A stretch of DNA of 39,981 nucleotides from an uncultured Prevotella sp. Its GTDB lineage: Bacteria > Bacteroidota > Bacteroidia > Bacteroidales > Bacteroidaceae. Shown here in pieces: positions 31,955-39,981 of this stretch. The stretch spans positions 1-39,981 of the forward strand of contig URUK01000022.1 in the NCBI GenBank assembly GCA_900551055.1. Direction: 5' to 3'. The translations under genes and the position numbers were made by a program. The notes under the pieces are model-generated. The model had not been told where the DNA came from, searched no databases, and worked only from the letters and a program-made list of their open reading frames with translations. Position 1 is the stretch's first letter. Every line of letters starts with the position of its first letter.

Positions 31955-33865
31955 TTATTTCCAATATGGATTAACTCGCCACCACTCAAAATCTGGATCG
32001 GTAGGCTCTACATTCTTTGCCATATCCCCATAATCGCCACCATAGACAGCCCTCAACTGCCTGATCCATATACGGGTATCAGTGCCTGCATAGCGGCGGT
32101 TGCCCTTATAATTGGTATTTTTCACGATTGGCGAGCCACTCCCAAGGTCTGCATAAGGAGGATTGATTGTAAGCTCGTATTCAGTTCCGTCTTTCAACTT
32201 CACTGTTATATAAAATTCCGTATCGACAACTTTATGCCCGTACCATTTGTCTTTGCCCCATTCGGTAAGGTAGTCATCGCCAAAACGTTCTTCCCATTCA
32301 GAATCTGAAGCTGATGAATAATCACCATCAACAGACCCGTTGGTGTCAATGCCTGTGTAATTATGGACAGCATTAACCTGTACTACATAAGGTTGCTCAC
32401 GTGCAATGCCGTGTGTCACTTTCTTGACGTTGTCCGCAGGAAAGTCATCCGCATTTTTAAAATACGCCGCATCACCCGTAGACAAAGCAAAGTCTTCGGT
32501 GTTCGTGATATGCGCCTGCCACGTTGCACCCTCCGGACCGGTCAAGACAAAAAACCAAGTAGCGCCACCAGTATCGTTTTCCAGCTGACTATGAGCGTCA
32601 CCATCATATCGAGGTCGATATATAACGCAAAACGGTGGCTCCTCGTCACCTTGGTCGGCATCCAAGTAAAGGTAACTTAATACTTTCTGCGTTGTGCTTC
32701 TTGATGAGCCGTAAGATATTGCCGGCAGCAAGATATAGCTGCCATTTGCAACAAATTCTTCATAAGAACTTTCGTCCGCAAAAGGATTTTTCGTGGTCGA
32801 AGCCGGCTGCGGCATCCATCCTATAGATGAGGTTACAAGCTGCCACGGCATCACTGCAGCCTCAACAACAAGCTCGCCTTGGTCTACGTTGACGGTGTAA
32901 CGGTAGATATGATTGCGCACAATGTCGTAAGCATCGCCGCTGGCTGTGCCGCCACTGTAGCTCTTGAAATAGAGCGTTCCTGTCGTGCCGTCGCTAAGTA
33001 TGATGTCTATTTGAGCCTCACCGGTAGAATTTTCGTATTCGGGAATATAAAGGTAGGCCGACTTTCCGTCTTCAGAATAAGTGAAGGCGAGGTCGGTTGA
33101 TTGTACGTTTGGATTAGGGTTGAAGCTCGGATAAGTGCCTTTCTCCTGGTCTAATTCGGTAGTTTCGTTTACATTTGCATATCCTTCAGGCAGGCAGTAG
33201 CCGTTAGTGTTGTAACGGGTGAGCGTGGCCGATGTGATGGAGGTAGTCCCGGCGATGTCGTTGTGCAGGTTGATTTCCACCTTTGCAAATGCGCGGAGCA
33301 GGTCGATTGTTCCGGCATCGTCACGCGCTCCCTTTTCAAGTGTGAGCGTGGCGGTGGCAACTCCCCACATGGGTATCAGCTGTGTTTCGGCCTTTACATT
33401 GTCGGCACTGTACTGATAGGCCAACTGGTCTAACTGCGTAGTTGTGCCTGACGGGTCGATGTCGCCGCAGTTGGCGAACACCATAATCTTATATGAGCCG
33501 GTGGAAAGCGAGCCGCCGTCGGCTGCTTCAACCGAACCCACGAACTCGTATTCGCCCTCTGTGGCCGTCTCGTGATATGACAAGATGTCCACATCGGCGG
33601 CAAACGTGTTGTCTGCGGCGTTGTACAGGGCCACTTTCAGGTCGTCGGGGCTGATGCGGTCTTCATATTCCGTGCCGCTCTGGCTGTCATAACCTTCATC
33701 CCACGCCGCCCTTGTACGCCCCGACGCGTCGCTAAGCTTCAGGATGAAGCTGACCTGCGTGTCGCCTGAAGACGCTCCGCCGCCTGCCACATCGTCAGAA
33801 GAACAGCCGCAGACAAGCGCCGCAAGCAGTGCGGCAGCCAGTGTATGTTGAAGTAATCTTGCCAT
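31955..33865 (-). CDS. Large fimbrial lipoprotein, candidate tip subunit
   Basis: 636 residues; signal peptide with lipobox LVCGCSSD (about Cys21). The first ~350 residues follow the FimA/Mfa1 shaft-type pattern (VSFILKLSDASGRTRAAW, ISPDDLKVALYNAADNTF, GSYKIMVFANC, RNHIYRYTVNVD). After VMPWQLV the protein continues for about 280 more residues with Trp- and Asp-rich sequence (FCVIYRPRYDGD, EWGKDKWYGHKVVDTEFY, IRQLRAVYGGD), not seen in the other subunits. A polymer-competent domain plus an extra C-terminal module is what a tip adhesin would look like; this is inference. It follows the FimB/Mfa2-like gene by 76 nt. Confidence 0.78.
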   Translation of the reverse strand: MARLLQHTLAAALLAALVCGCSSDDVAGGGASSGDTQVSFILKLSDASGRTRAAWDEGYDSQSGTEYEDRISPDDLKVALYNAADNTFAADVDILSYHETATEGEYEFVGSVEAADGGSLSTGSYKIMVFANCGDIDPSGTTTQLDQLAYQYSADNVKAETQLIPMWGVATATLTLEKGARDDAGTIDLLRAFAKVEINLHNDIAGTTSITSATLTRYNTNGYCLPEGYANVNETTELDQEKGTYPSFNPNPNVQSTDLAFTYSEDGKSAYLYIPEYENSTGEAQIDIILSDGTTGTLYFKSYSGGTASGDAYDIVRNHIYRYTVNVDQGELVVEAAVMPWQLVTSSIGWMPQPASTTKNPFADESSYEEFVANGSYILLPAISYGSSRSTTQKVLSYLYLDADQGDEEPPFCVIYRPRYDGDAHSQLENDTGGATWFFVLTGPEGATWQAHITNTEDFALSTGDAAYFKNADDFPADNVKKVTHGIAREQPYVVQVNAVHNYTGIDTNGSVDGDYSSASDSEWEERFGDDYLTEWGKDKWYGHKVVDTEFYITVKLKDGTEYELTINPPYADLGSGSPIVKNTNYKGNRRYAGTDTRIWIRQLRAVYGGDYGDMAKNVEPTDPDFEWWRVNPYWK

Positions 33866-33941
33866 TGTTCAAAGTTGTTTTGAGAGAACTAGGAGTATTG
33901 GGAGAACTGTGTACAAACCGCTGTCACGGCATTTCACCGCC

Positions 33942-35003
33942 TTAGTTCGAACCAAGTCCTGTTTCGCTAAGCACCACCTTCCATGAGTTTATGATGATAC
34001 TGGACGACAGCCAGTCGCCGTCAGCGTCGAGGAAGAACACCAGGTTGTACTCATCTTGGCGGTCAAGATACTCCTGGTCGTCCATGTCGCGGTTGTAATA
34101 TCCCTTTACAAGCAAGGCATAGTCAACCAAGGGGATTGACAGCACGGTTTCGTATGCACCGGCGTTGTCAGGATCCGGCCGGGTGATTGTAAGCCGGGTC
34201 TGCGTGTCCTTGTCCTTGAATAGGCGGCTGACGGTGAATTCCGCCACCGCAGCACTTACCGAAGTGATGGCTCCGCTGCCATCGCCTGTATCAACGCCTG
34301 CCGTTCCCTGCGCCGTGTAAAACGGATGGTAAGACAGCAGTTCGTCGTCAAGCACGCTGTTGTCGTAGTCCAAAAGGCCGTTCTCGTCGGTTATGGTGAA
34401 GACGAAATCGTCAACGTTCAGCGGTTCACCCGACGTGTTTTGCAGCACTACACGCACGTTGTTAGTGTTCTTGGTAAGCTCCACCGTGTACGTGTGCCGC
34501 CCCTCCTCATCGGGCAGTGTGAACGTCGTCATGCCGTGGAAGAGGTTGTCTATCTCGCCGACTACAGTCTCGCCGCCGGTTGTCTGGCGGTCGGCAAGGC
34601 GGCATTGCATCTCCTGAAGCGTGGTGACACCCGGCGTAGGCTCCGGCACATCATACGAATCGAGTTCTCCGTTCAGGCCGCACCACGCCAAGACAGTGTA
34701 CTGTCCGGGCTGCAAGTCCAGCGGCATGCGGTAGCCGTCGGCCTTGAGTGCGTCGCCGCGTTCAGACACTTGCCGGAGGAACTTTCCGTCGGCATCGAAC
34801 ACATAGAGGTCAACCGCCTCCACCTTCGAGGCGAAAGCGTCGGCAAACTCCATGTTGCGGTCATAGACAAAGCGCACGTCACAATAGGTGTTACAGTCGC
34901 CTTCGTCCTCGTAAACCATGCCGCATGACGAAAGAGCAAGCACCGCCACAACCATCGGCAGCACAGCCGTCATCTTCACTCGTATAAAGTCCGACAATTT
35001 CAT
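33942..35003 (-). CDS. FimB/Mfa2 family fimbrial anchor subunit
   Basis: 353-residue lipoprotein (lipobox ALSSCGMV, about Cys27) that in Porphyromonas anchors the fimbria in the outer membrane and limits its length. Family hallmarks: EDEGDCNTYCDVRFVYDRNM near the mature N-terminus, ADAFASKVEAVDLYVFD, GQYTVLAWCGL, and a C-terminus RQDEYNLVFFLDADGDW followed by SSIIINSWKVV. Directly follows the Mfa1 gene, the canonical order, but with a 128-nt spacer containing a hairpin. Confidence 0.9.
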   Translation of the reverse strand: MKLSDFIRVKMTAVLPMVVAVLALSSCGMVYEDEGDCNTYCDVRFVYDRNMEFADAFASKVEAVDLYVFDADGKFLRQVSERGDALKADGYRMPLDLQPGQYTVLAWCGLNGELDSYDVPEPTPGVTTLQEMQCRLADRQTTGGETVVGEIDNLFHGMTTFTLPDEEGRHTYTVELTKNTNNVRVVLQNTSGEPLNVDDFVFTITDENGLLDYDNSVLDDELLSYHPFYTAQGTAGVDTGDGSGAITSVSAAVAEFTVSRLFKDKDTQTRLTITRPDPDNAGAYETVLSIPLVDYALLVKGYYNRDMDDQEYLDRQDEYNLVFFLDADGDWLSSSIIINSWKVVLSETGLGSN

Positions 35004-35059
35004 TTATTCGTGATTAGTTATTTGTTCTTACTTCATTAAAAGCCCGGAAGCCGGGTCTG

Positions 35060-35110
35060 AAGGATTTGCAAGCCGCCCGGAACATGCTTCCTTGCGGATT
35101 GCAAATCCTT
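35060..35110. terminator. Hairpin between the major and anchor fimbrial genes
   Basis: AAGGATTTGCAA (35060-35071) pairs with TTGCAAATCCTT (35099-35110), with a small extra stem agcccgg/ccgggt at 35041-35056 beside it. It lies 22 nt after the Mfa1 stop on the minus strand. A partial terminator here would lower expression of the anchor and minor subunits relative to the shaft. The sequence also resembles Bacteroidales intergenic ggatttgcaa elements. Confidence 0.5.
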
Positions 35111-35131
35111 ATGTCCACGCCAAACGGAGCG

Positions 35132-36727
35132 TTATTGTCCGAGAGTTACATCGCTGCCGACAACCTTCCATGCAAGCACGTTAATCTGTGCGGCAAGGTA
35201 AGACTTCTCGTCAGAAGGAACAATAGGCGTTATTTCGTCGTTCTTCGGATCGTAAACAGGTGTTCCGAAGCCGTCAATGTCGGTAATGTTGACCTGATAA
35301 ACGTGGTTACGCACAACTCCGTACTGTGGTATTCCGCTCGTTCCAAGGTGCTTGATAGTGGTGGTATAATAGCAATCACCCTTAGTCCAGATGCGCGCGT
35401 TGTATGCTTTCAGGGCGTTATTTATATCCGATTTGTCTGAAACCGGGTTATAGTTAGAGCCGTCATAGGTGTAAAGCGTAACGTCGGACTTAACCTGCGG
35501 ATATGCGTTATATGTCGCGGTTTCGCCCAAAGACGCACCTGACACGAGTTCAAGGTCTTCCACACGCAGCGGAGAATATGTGCCGGTAGAAACTTCTACA
35601 TAATAATTTGAGAAGTTAGGAGCAACCAACGCCAGGATGGCATCAGCACTTGCATAAGAGCTTCCAAGGTATTCGTAACGCGGAACGGCTGCCCCGTCCT
35701 TATCAACCAACTGCACTGCGACAACGACTTTGGCGATACTGTTTGCCACAACGTCTGTAACCGCGCTTGTCGGAGTAAGCTCCTGCGTGTAGACCGAAGT
35801 TCCGGCTGCATTGGCAAGGTCAGTGTACTTGAACGTATTGTCAACCGTTATGCCGCTGCCTGAAGGCGTTACTGCCCAATAAGAGCGGTGATTTACAGCG
35901 TCGTTCCATGTGAAACCGCTAAGAGAAGTAGCCCAACCGCTCGGATCTATGTTCTTAATCAGGTTCGACTGGTTGATTGTTCCAACGATGTTCCAGCCTG
36001 TAACCTTGGCGTAAACGGCATCATCCTGACCGTCAGTGCCTGCTACAAGATATTGGTTGTCAGTCTTTTCCGCACCAGAGAATGACACTGTAACCTTTGC
36101 GAGGACACGCTCTACATACACATCAACGGGCGATGCCACTGCCGCTTCCTGCGAACTTCTAAGATAAGCGCCTACAGGAGTCTCGCAAACCACGTCTGTT
36201 CCGTCGGCATAGACGGAGCTTGACATTACGAACGGGCCGCTTGTGGTGCCGCTTGTAAGATAATCGGCGGTAGTGCTCTTCAACTGCGTCAGGCTAAGAT
36301 TTCCCGTCATGGAAGCAGGGGGATTGACAACCGCCACCATGGATGTAGGAGCCTGGCCCGTGATGCCGTCGAGAACAAGAATAGCATCGGATATTTCCTC
36401 GATGTTGTCGCTCGTGTTTTCCTCATTCATTTGAGGCGGATTGATATCCTTATAGTTGTTACCGCCACTTACGGTGCAGGCCGAACCGTCAGAGTTGAAG
36501 AAGTAAAAGCGGACCGATTTTATGGCGTTTTCCGCATCGGAACCGTCTTCATATCCGTTGGCACGCGACTCCGGGCCACCCACATTGTTTATATTGACAG
36601 CGAGATAAGCGGCCTCAACGCTTCCGTCACCTTTCTTGCCGTCGTCTACGGCGATGTCGTCGTTGTTGGAGCAAGACACCATCCCGGCACAAGCCAACAA
36701 ACATAATGCCAAATACTTAGCTTTCAT
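35132..36727 (-). CDS. Mfa1 family major fimbrial subunit
   Basis: 531-residue lipoprotein precursor of the fimbrial shaft. Signal peptide MKAKYLALCLLACAG and lipobox MVSCSNND (Cys19). The mature N-terminal domain has YLAVNINNVGGPESRANGYE, where an Arg-directed cut would release the donor-strand-accepting groove, then AENAIKSVRFYFFNSDG. The C-terminal domain has the conserved YYTTTIKHLG, VVRNHVYQVNITDIDGFGTP and a closing AQINVLAWKVV strand, the Mfa1 signature. It is the third gene of the operon after DUF3575 and DUF3868 genes, 43 nt from the latter. Confidence 0.93.
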   Translation of the reverse strand: MKAKYLALCLLACAGMVSCSNNDDIAVDDGKKGDGSVEAAYLAVNINNVGGPESRANGYEDGSDAENAIKSVRFYFFNSDGSACTVSGGNNYKDINPPQMNEENTSDNIEEISDAILVLDGITGQAPTSMVAVVNPPASMTGNLSLTQLKSTTADYLTSGTTSGPFVMSSSVYADGTDVVCETPVGAYLRSSQEAAVASPVDVYVERVLAKVTVSFSGAEKTDNQYLVAGTDGQDDAVYAKVTGWNIVGTINQSNLIKNIDPSGWATSLSGFTWNDAVNHRSYWAVTPSGSGITVDNTFKYTDLANAAGTSVYTQELTPTSAVTDVVANSIAKVVVAVQLVDKDGAAVPRYEYLGSSYASADAILALVAPNFSNYYVEVSTGTYSPLRVEDLELVSGASLGETATYNAYPQVKSDVTLYTYDGSNYNPVSDKSDINNALKAYNARIWTKGDCYYTTTIKHLGTSGIPQYGVVRNHVYQVNITDIDGFGTPVYDPKNDEITPIVPSDEKSYLAAQINVLAWKVVGSDVTLGQ

Positions 36728-36770
36728 AATTGATTTGTTTTAAAAGTTTTATATGTCAGTTAATGAATTC

Positions 36771-38207
36771 CTACTGTGCCATATTGCCTATGCGCCTTAT
36801 CTCGTCGGCAGCTTGGGGCAGTCCGGCGGCCTGCGCCTCGGAGAACAGCCGGCGCGCCTTGTCGTAGTCGCCCTGCAATCCTGCGTAGACACCGCGTGCG
36901 TAAACAGCCTCTGGCGACTGCCCTGCCTTGTCAAGATAGCGGCTTGCGCCCTCCATGTCGCCGCGCTTCATCGCGCTGTTCGCGGCGTTGAGGTTGGCAG
37001 TCTCGTCGTCAGGATACATGCGCACGGCGGTTTCAAAGGCGTCGTCGAACTCACGGCTGCCGGGTTGCATCGACTGCGCCGCTATGTAGAACTCGGCGAG
37101 ACTGAGTTTCTGCGGACGTTCCGCCATCACGCGCTTGATTTCCTCGGGGTCGCTGTAATTCTTTATCTCGTACTCCACGCGGTAGTCAGACCGGCGCAGG
37201 GAGGGGTAACAATTATCAAGGAGGAAGCGGTAGTCAGCAGGGTATGTAGACTTGATTTTCCACTCCTTGGCATCCGGCTTCAGGCCAGAGTCCATGATTT
37301 TGAGTATGGCCTCGCGGCTGTCTAGGTTCGACTGCTCGACATAGCGGCGCAAGCCTTCCCAGTTTTCGGGCTCGTATGATGTCTTGATGAAGCCGTCGTC
37401 AAACTTGTACAGCTTCGACACATAGTTCTTAAGAGCCTCCGTGCGCCCCTTTGCCAGCCGCTCGTTGCCCTCATACGGGCCTTCGGGCGAAGCGTAGCCT
37501 TTTATAGAAAGCGCCTTTACGGTGATGTCGGCGTCGGCCTTCACGCTGTCGATAGTGCCGGTGATTTTGCCCAGCTCACGCACGTTGTCCATGTAAGACG
37601 GGCGTATCTCGGTGCGGTTGACAGGGAAGTTGACGTATGCCGAGCCGGTAAGCGCGCGCGCCTTTACAGGCTCGGCCTTTGGCTGCACATAGACATAAAC
37701 GGGCTTGTAGACGCTGCGGAAGTCGGCCAGCAGGGGCATGCCGTCTTCGGCGAGCACGTCGCCGCAGCATCCGTAGTCCTGTCTGTGGAGCGAGAGCGAC
37801 GCTCCCTCCATCCACGGCTCATACTCAACCGTGGCGCGGTAAGCCTGCACGTCGGGCTTCTTCGAGGCCCTTATGACCGTCTCGGAAGAGCCGGTTATCA
37901 TGCCTTCTCCGTTTGCACGCAGGTAATGATAGTAGCGGCCGCGGCCATACACGCCAACCGACGGCAGTTCGACAGAGTCGCCCTGCGCCGCGACATACGG
38001 CGTAAGGATGACGGCGCGGTTGCTCTCCACGTCCAACTGCGACATATCAATGTCCATGCTGACTGTCACCATGTCGCCGCTGCGCGACATCCTAAGGTTG
38101 TCAACAGACACGCCGGGCACGCCGCCTGCCACCTTCTGCCCATAGGCGGAAGACGAGGCGAAAGCCGCGACACCTATTAATATATATAGAAACCTTCTCA
38201 TCTGCAT
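36771..38207 (-). CDS. DUF3868 domain protein with OmpA-like C-terminal region
   Basis: 478 residues; signal peptide (MRRFLYILIGVAAFASSSAYGQ; the ATG at 38201 would also serve). The first ~120 residues, with VSVDNLRMSRSGDMVTVSMD, match DUF3868, a Bacteroidales domain found beside fimbrial genes. The middle part has AYVNFPVNRTEIRPSYMDNVREL and LSIKGYASPEGPYEGNERLAKGRTEALKNYV, the OmpA/MotB-like peptidoglycan-binding fold. The C-terminal ~100 residues are alanine-rich and TPR-like. Probable outer-membrane or periplasmic factor for fimbrial assembly or wall anchoring. 9 nt after the DUF3575 gene. Confidence 0.88.
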   Translation of the reverse strand: MQMRRFLYILIGVAAFASSSAYGQKVAGGVPGVSVDNLRMSRSGDMVTVSMDIDMSQLDVESNRAVILTPYVAAQGDSVELPSVGVYGRGRYYHYLRANGEGMITGSSETVIRASKKPDVQAYRATVEYEPWMEGASLSLHRQDYGCCGDVLAEDGMPLLADFRSVYKPVYVYVQPKAEPVKARALTGSAYVNFPVNRTEIRPSYMDNVRELGKITGTIDSVKADADITVKALSIKGYASPEGPYEGNERLAKGRTEALKNYVSKLYKFDDGFIKTSYEPENWEGLRRYVEQSNLDSREAILKIMDSGLKPDAKEWKIKSTYPADYRFLLDNCYPSLRRSDYRVEYEIKNYSDPEEIKRVMAERPQKLSLAEFYIAAQSMQPGSREFDDAFETAVRMYPDDETANLNAANSAMKRGDMEGASRYLDKAGQSPEAVYARGVYAGLQGDYDKARRLFSEAQAAGLPQAADEIRRIGNMAQ

Positions 38208-38216
38208 AATGACTTA

Positions 38217-38801
38217 TCAGAAAACGTAAACCAAATTAACAGCCACCTTGGTGGGGCCGAAGTAGTGATGCGAGGCGTCGCGCTCCACTTTCTCGCCGCA
38301 TCCGGCGCACTTGAAGCGGTCGTACCGTGAGTAAGCGTAGCCTATGCCTATCTCGCCTTCAAGGTTCCAGTGGCGGCCGAGCACCCACGAGTAGCCGTAG
38401 CCCACGCCCGCACCTATGAACCAGCCCTGATAACGACTCTCCGACAGCCCCGAAAAGTCGGTGCCAAACATCTTGAAATCGTTTTTAAGGCCGCCGATGT
38501 TGTACTGCCCTCCATGGGCATGCACGGCGAAGAAATGACCCGCAAAGCGGTCGCACAGCCAATAGCGCGCCTCGGGCTGCACCATCCAGTGTTTCCACTT
38601 GCGCCCGTGAGAGAGCGTCCACGCGTTGACATTGCCCGATACGTCGAGCGTCCACTTCGGTGCAAGGCCAACCTCCGCCCCCACGTTGATTGTGGCGAAA
38701 GCGTCATAGAAGAGGTTGGTCTTCACCGCGACATCCTGCGAACGGGCTGTGGTACAAACCATCAAAGCCCATACGAGCACCATATAAAATCCCGGCTTCA
38801 T
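38217..38801 (-). CDS. DUF3575 domain-containing outer-membrane protein
   Basis: 194 residues; signal peptide ending near ARSQDVAVK. The sequence VKTNLFYDAFATINVGAEVGLAP opens the DUF3575 family, predicted small outer-membrane beta-barrels that accompany Bacteroidales fimbrial operons. Aromatic-rich alternating strands (HWMVQPEARYWLC, HWNLEGEIGIGYAYSRYD, HHYFGPTKVAVNLVYVF) and a terminal Phe support a barrel. First gene of the operon; a promoter box lies about 160 nt upstream. Confidence 0.88.
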   Translation of the reverse strand: MKPGFYMVLVWALMVCTTARSQDVAVKTNLFYDAFATINVGAEVGLAPKWTLDVSGNVNAWTLSHGRKWKHWMVQPEARYWLCDRFAGHFFAVHAHGGQYNIGGLKNDFKMFGTDFSGLSESRYQGWFIGAGVGYGYSWVLGRHWNLEGEIGIGYAYSRYDRFKCAGCGEKVERDASHHYFGPTKVAVNLVYVF

Positions 38802-39160
38802 ATTCAGTTTGATTAGTATGGCGGCAAACAGCGCCGCGTTTCTTAAATACCTGATTATGGAATTGCCTGTGACGGCAAAAAGTTTGTTTCGTTTTAGTTT
38901 TCATGACAGCCCCGTATAGCAAGGCCGCGCACTTTAGTTTATCGTTTGTTGTTGTGCGCAAATATAGTAATTATATTTAAATTACCCCCCCGAAAGATTT
39001 AATTAGTGTTAACAAGCTTGTTTCTTAACAGTAGAACAAGAGAAAAAAAGGAGGAAACCGGCTTGAAGGCAGAATGTGTAAAATTACTGTTTACAGTTTC
39101 CGCACATCCGGGACGACAGCTTCTTAATACATAAAAACGGCGGACGGGATTGCGGCAAGC
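38802..39160. other. Intergenic region upstream of the fimbrial operon
   Basis: 359 nt with no supported gene. It contains the predicted fimbrial promoter box, a long AT-rich leader, a C7 run at 38984-38990 and the palindrome AACAAGCTTGTT at 39011-39022, which might be an operator. No inverted repeats flank the promoter, so a phase-switching promoter is not evident. Confidence 0.55.
38959..38966 (-). promoter_or_regulatory. -7 box of the fimbrial operon
   Basis: The minus strand reads TATATTTG, an exact TAnnTTTG match, about 158 nt before the DUF3575 start. The resulting leader would be about 150 nt. No -33 TTTG at ideal spacing; a regulator may compensate. Confidence 0.5.
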
Positions 39161-39760
39161 CTACAAGCCTACCACAAGGCTGACCCCGACAGGGCAGAGG
39201 GCGAGGCTGACATTGTCGCCCCAGCCGGTCATCTTGTCGCCAAGCCAGTAGCCGGCCTCGACCGAGAGCACGCCAATGGCCGCTCCGGCAAGCACGTCGG
39301 CCCAGTGGTGACGGTTTCGCCGCACGCGGTCGACAGCGGTAACGGCGGCCACGCTGTAGCCCGCCACGCTAATCCAAGGGCTTACCCGACGGAACTCCTT
39401 GTCGAGAATGGCTGCGCCGAAGAACGCGAACGAGGTGTGGCCGGAAGGGAACGAGTGGTTGTCGGTGCCGTCGGGACGGGTCGACTTGACCGTGTACTTC
39501 AGCCCATAGGTGAAGGCCGCGTTGATGGCGAACGACGTTGCGGAGTTGACAAGCAGCCGCTTCCACGTGCTGCGGCTGTCAACGCCGGCGGCCTTGAGGG
39601 CGTAAGCCGACACTACGGGCACAAAGCGCAGGTAGTCGTCGATGCCGTCGCCATGATAGGGCTTGTGCTGCGCGAGGCAGAACGATGGCAACGAAACAGC
39701 CAGCACGAGGGCCATCATGCGGCAACGCACGCACAGGGCGGAGACCTTGTCAATCCTCAT
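39161..39760 (-). CDS. PAP2 family phosphatase
   Basis: 199 residues from the ATG at 39760 (a GTG three codons upstream is less likely). The N-terminus looks like a signal peptide or membrane anchor (MMALVLAVSLPSFCLAQ). Type 2 phosphatidic acid phosphatase motifs are present: KYTVKSTRP (K-x6-RP), PSGH in HSFPSGHTSFAF, and DRVRRNRHHWADV (R-x5-H-x3-D; the usual Ser before Arg is Asp). Members dephosphorylate lipid phosphates such as undecaprenyl pyrophosphate or act on lipid A; the substrate here is unknown. A single gene with its own promoter. Confidence 0.9.
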   Translation of the reverse strand: MRIDKVSALCVRCRMMALVLAVSLPSFCLAQHKPYHGDGIDDYLRFVPVVSAYALKAAGVDSRSTWKRLLVNSATSFAINAAFTYGLKYTVKSTRPDGTDNHSFPSGHTSFAFFGAAILDKEFRRVSPWISVAGYSVAAVTAVDRVRRNRHHWADVLAGAAIGVLSVEAGYWLGDKMTGWGDNVSLALCPVGVSLVVGL

Positions 39761-39788
39761 ATACCACACTTAAATATAAATTGACATG

Positions 39789-39820
39789 CAAAGATAACGA
39801 AAGACGGCCGGAAAGGCAAA
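39789..39820 (-). promoter_or_regulatory. Promoter of the PAP2 gene
   Basis: On the minus strand TTTG (39817-39820), a 20-nt spacer and TATCTTTG (39789-39796) form one of the two best complete Bacteroidetes promoters in the window, about 29 nt upstream of the ATG at 39760. Confidence 0.6.
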
Positions 39821-39846
39821 AGAAAAACTCAGTTTTTTTGACTTGC

Positions 39847-39891
39847 CACCGCCCGTTCCGGCGGATTTTGCAAGCCGGCGGACGGTTGATT
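39847..39891. repeat. Imperfect GC-rich hairpin of the GGATTTTGCAAGCC type
   Basis: The sequence around ccggcggattttgcaagccggcgg folds imperfectly (ccgttccggcgg against gccggcggacgg). It resembles the aggatttgcaagccgcc element at 35060, so it may be another dispersed copy. The rest of the window end (39892-39981) is AT-rich, with no gene seen. Confidence 0.35.
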
Positions 39892-39981
39892 CTACTGATA
39901 CGGCATGTAAAACAAATTCAATTGATACGTGAGTTCGATATAAGAGAATGTTATAGTATTCTTACTTCAAGCGGTCAGTTG

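Noticed and set aside
38704..38961. Small upstream reading frame (MKTKTKQ...) before DUF3575
   Set aside because: It overlaps the start of the DUF3575 gene in another frame, with no family match; it could be a leader peptide but nothing supports it.
38802..39160. Phase-variable invertible promoter for the fimbrial operon
   Set aside because: No pair of inverted repeats flanks the promoter box, and no recombinase is nearby.

Overview
The window looks like a chromosomal segment of a Bacteroidales bacterium, most likely Prevotellaceae (Prevotella or Paraprevotella-like). The reasons are TAnnTTTG-type -7 boxes in front of many genes, no clear Shine-Dalgarno sequences, Bacteroidetes-only families (DUF4290, DUF3575, DUF3868, Mfa/FimB fimbrial lipoproteins, a GH97 SusB enzyme) and gene orders typical of the group (yicC-gmk-nadD; murA-rimM-dxr-rseP). 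No rRNA, tRNA, transposase or CRISPR array was seen.

Layout. 1-935: a CPBP-family membrane protease broken by an apparent 1-base deletion. 987-3328 (minus): yicC, gmk, nadD. 3421-9396 (plus): a housekeeping run of tsaB, a DUF4290 gene, murA (with Asp at the usual catalytic Cys), rimM, dxr and rseP. 9600-11345: a predicted Tat-exported flavodoxin/ferredoxin lipoprotein, overlapping tail to tail with an AraC regulator. 11431-16726: secreted proteins of unknown role, including two overlapping genes and an SH3b protein. 16932-26533 (minus): a starch/glycogen-breakdown set (malQ, susB/GH97, pullulanase, susA-like GH13). 27242-38801 (minus): a large type V (Mfa/FimA-like) fimbrial operon with DUF3575 and DUF3868/OmpA-like genes at its head, then the Mfa1 shaft, the FimB/Mfa2 anchor, five more fimbrillin-type lipoproteins and a decayed gene fragment. 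39161-39760 (minus): a PAP2 phosphatase.

The starch enzymes fit one pathway. The SusA-like neopullulanase and the pullulanase open alpha-1,4 and alpha-1,6 links, the GH97 alpha-glucosidase releases glucose, and the GH77 amylomaltase reshuffles maltooligosaccharides inside the cell. The susC/susD uptake genes and a susR regulator are not in the window. The fimbrial genes form one probable transcription unit from a promoter near 38960, with a hairpin after the major subunit gene.

The most unusual content is non-coding. (1) Four short arrays are built from AAAAGRYSGYCTTTT-like palindromic units with an exact 22-nt step (15375, 21003, 26681, 31654). Three are intergenic. The fourth lies inside a fimbrial lipoprotein gene, where three units make 66 nt, exactly 22 codons, so the frame is kept. 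(2) Several intergenic spacers hold long, nearly perfect inverted repeats (30-59 bp arms). Four of them are tiled from short words of the type RGWAGTTAAAG; the others use different words. These deserve a genome-wide census.
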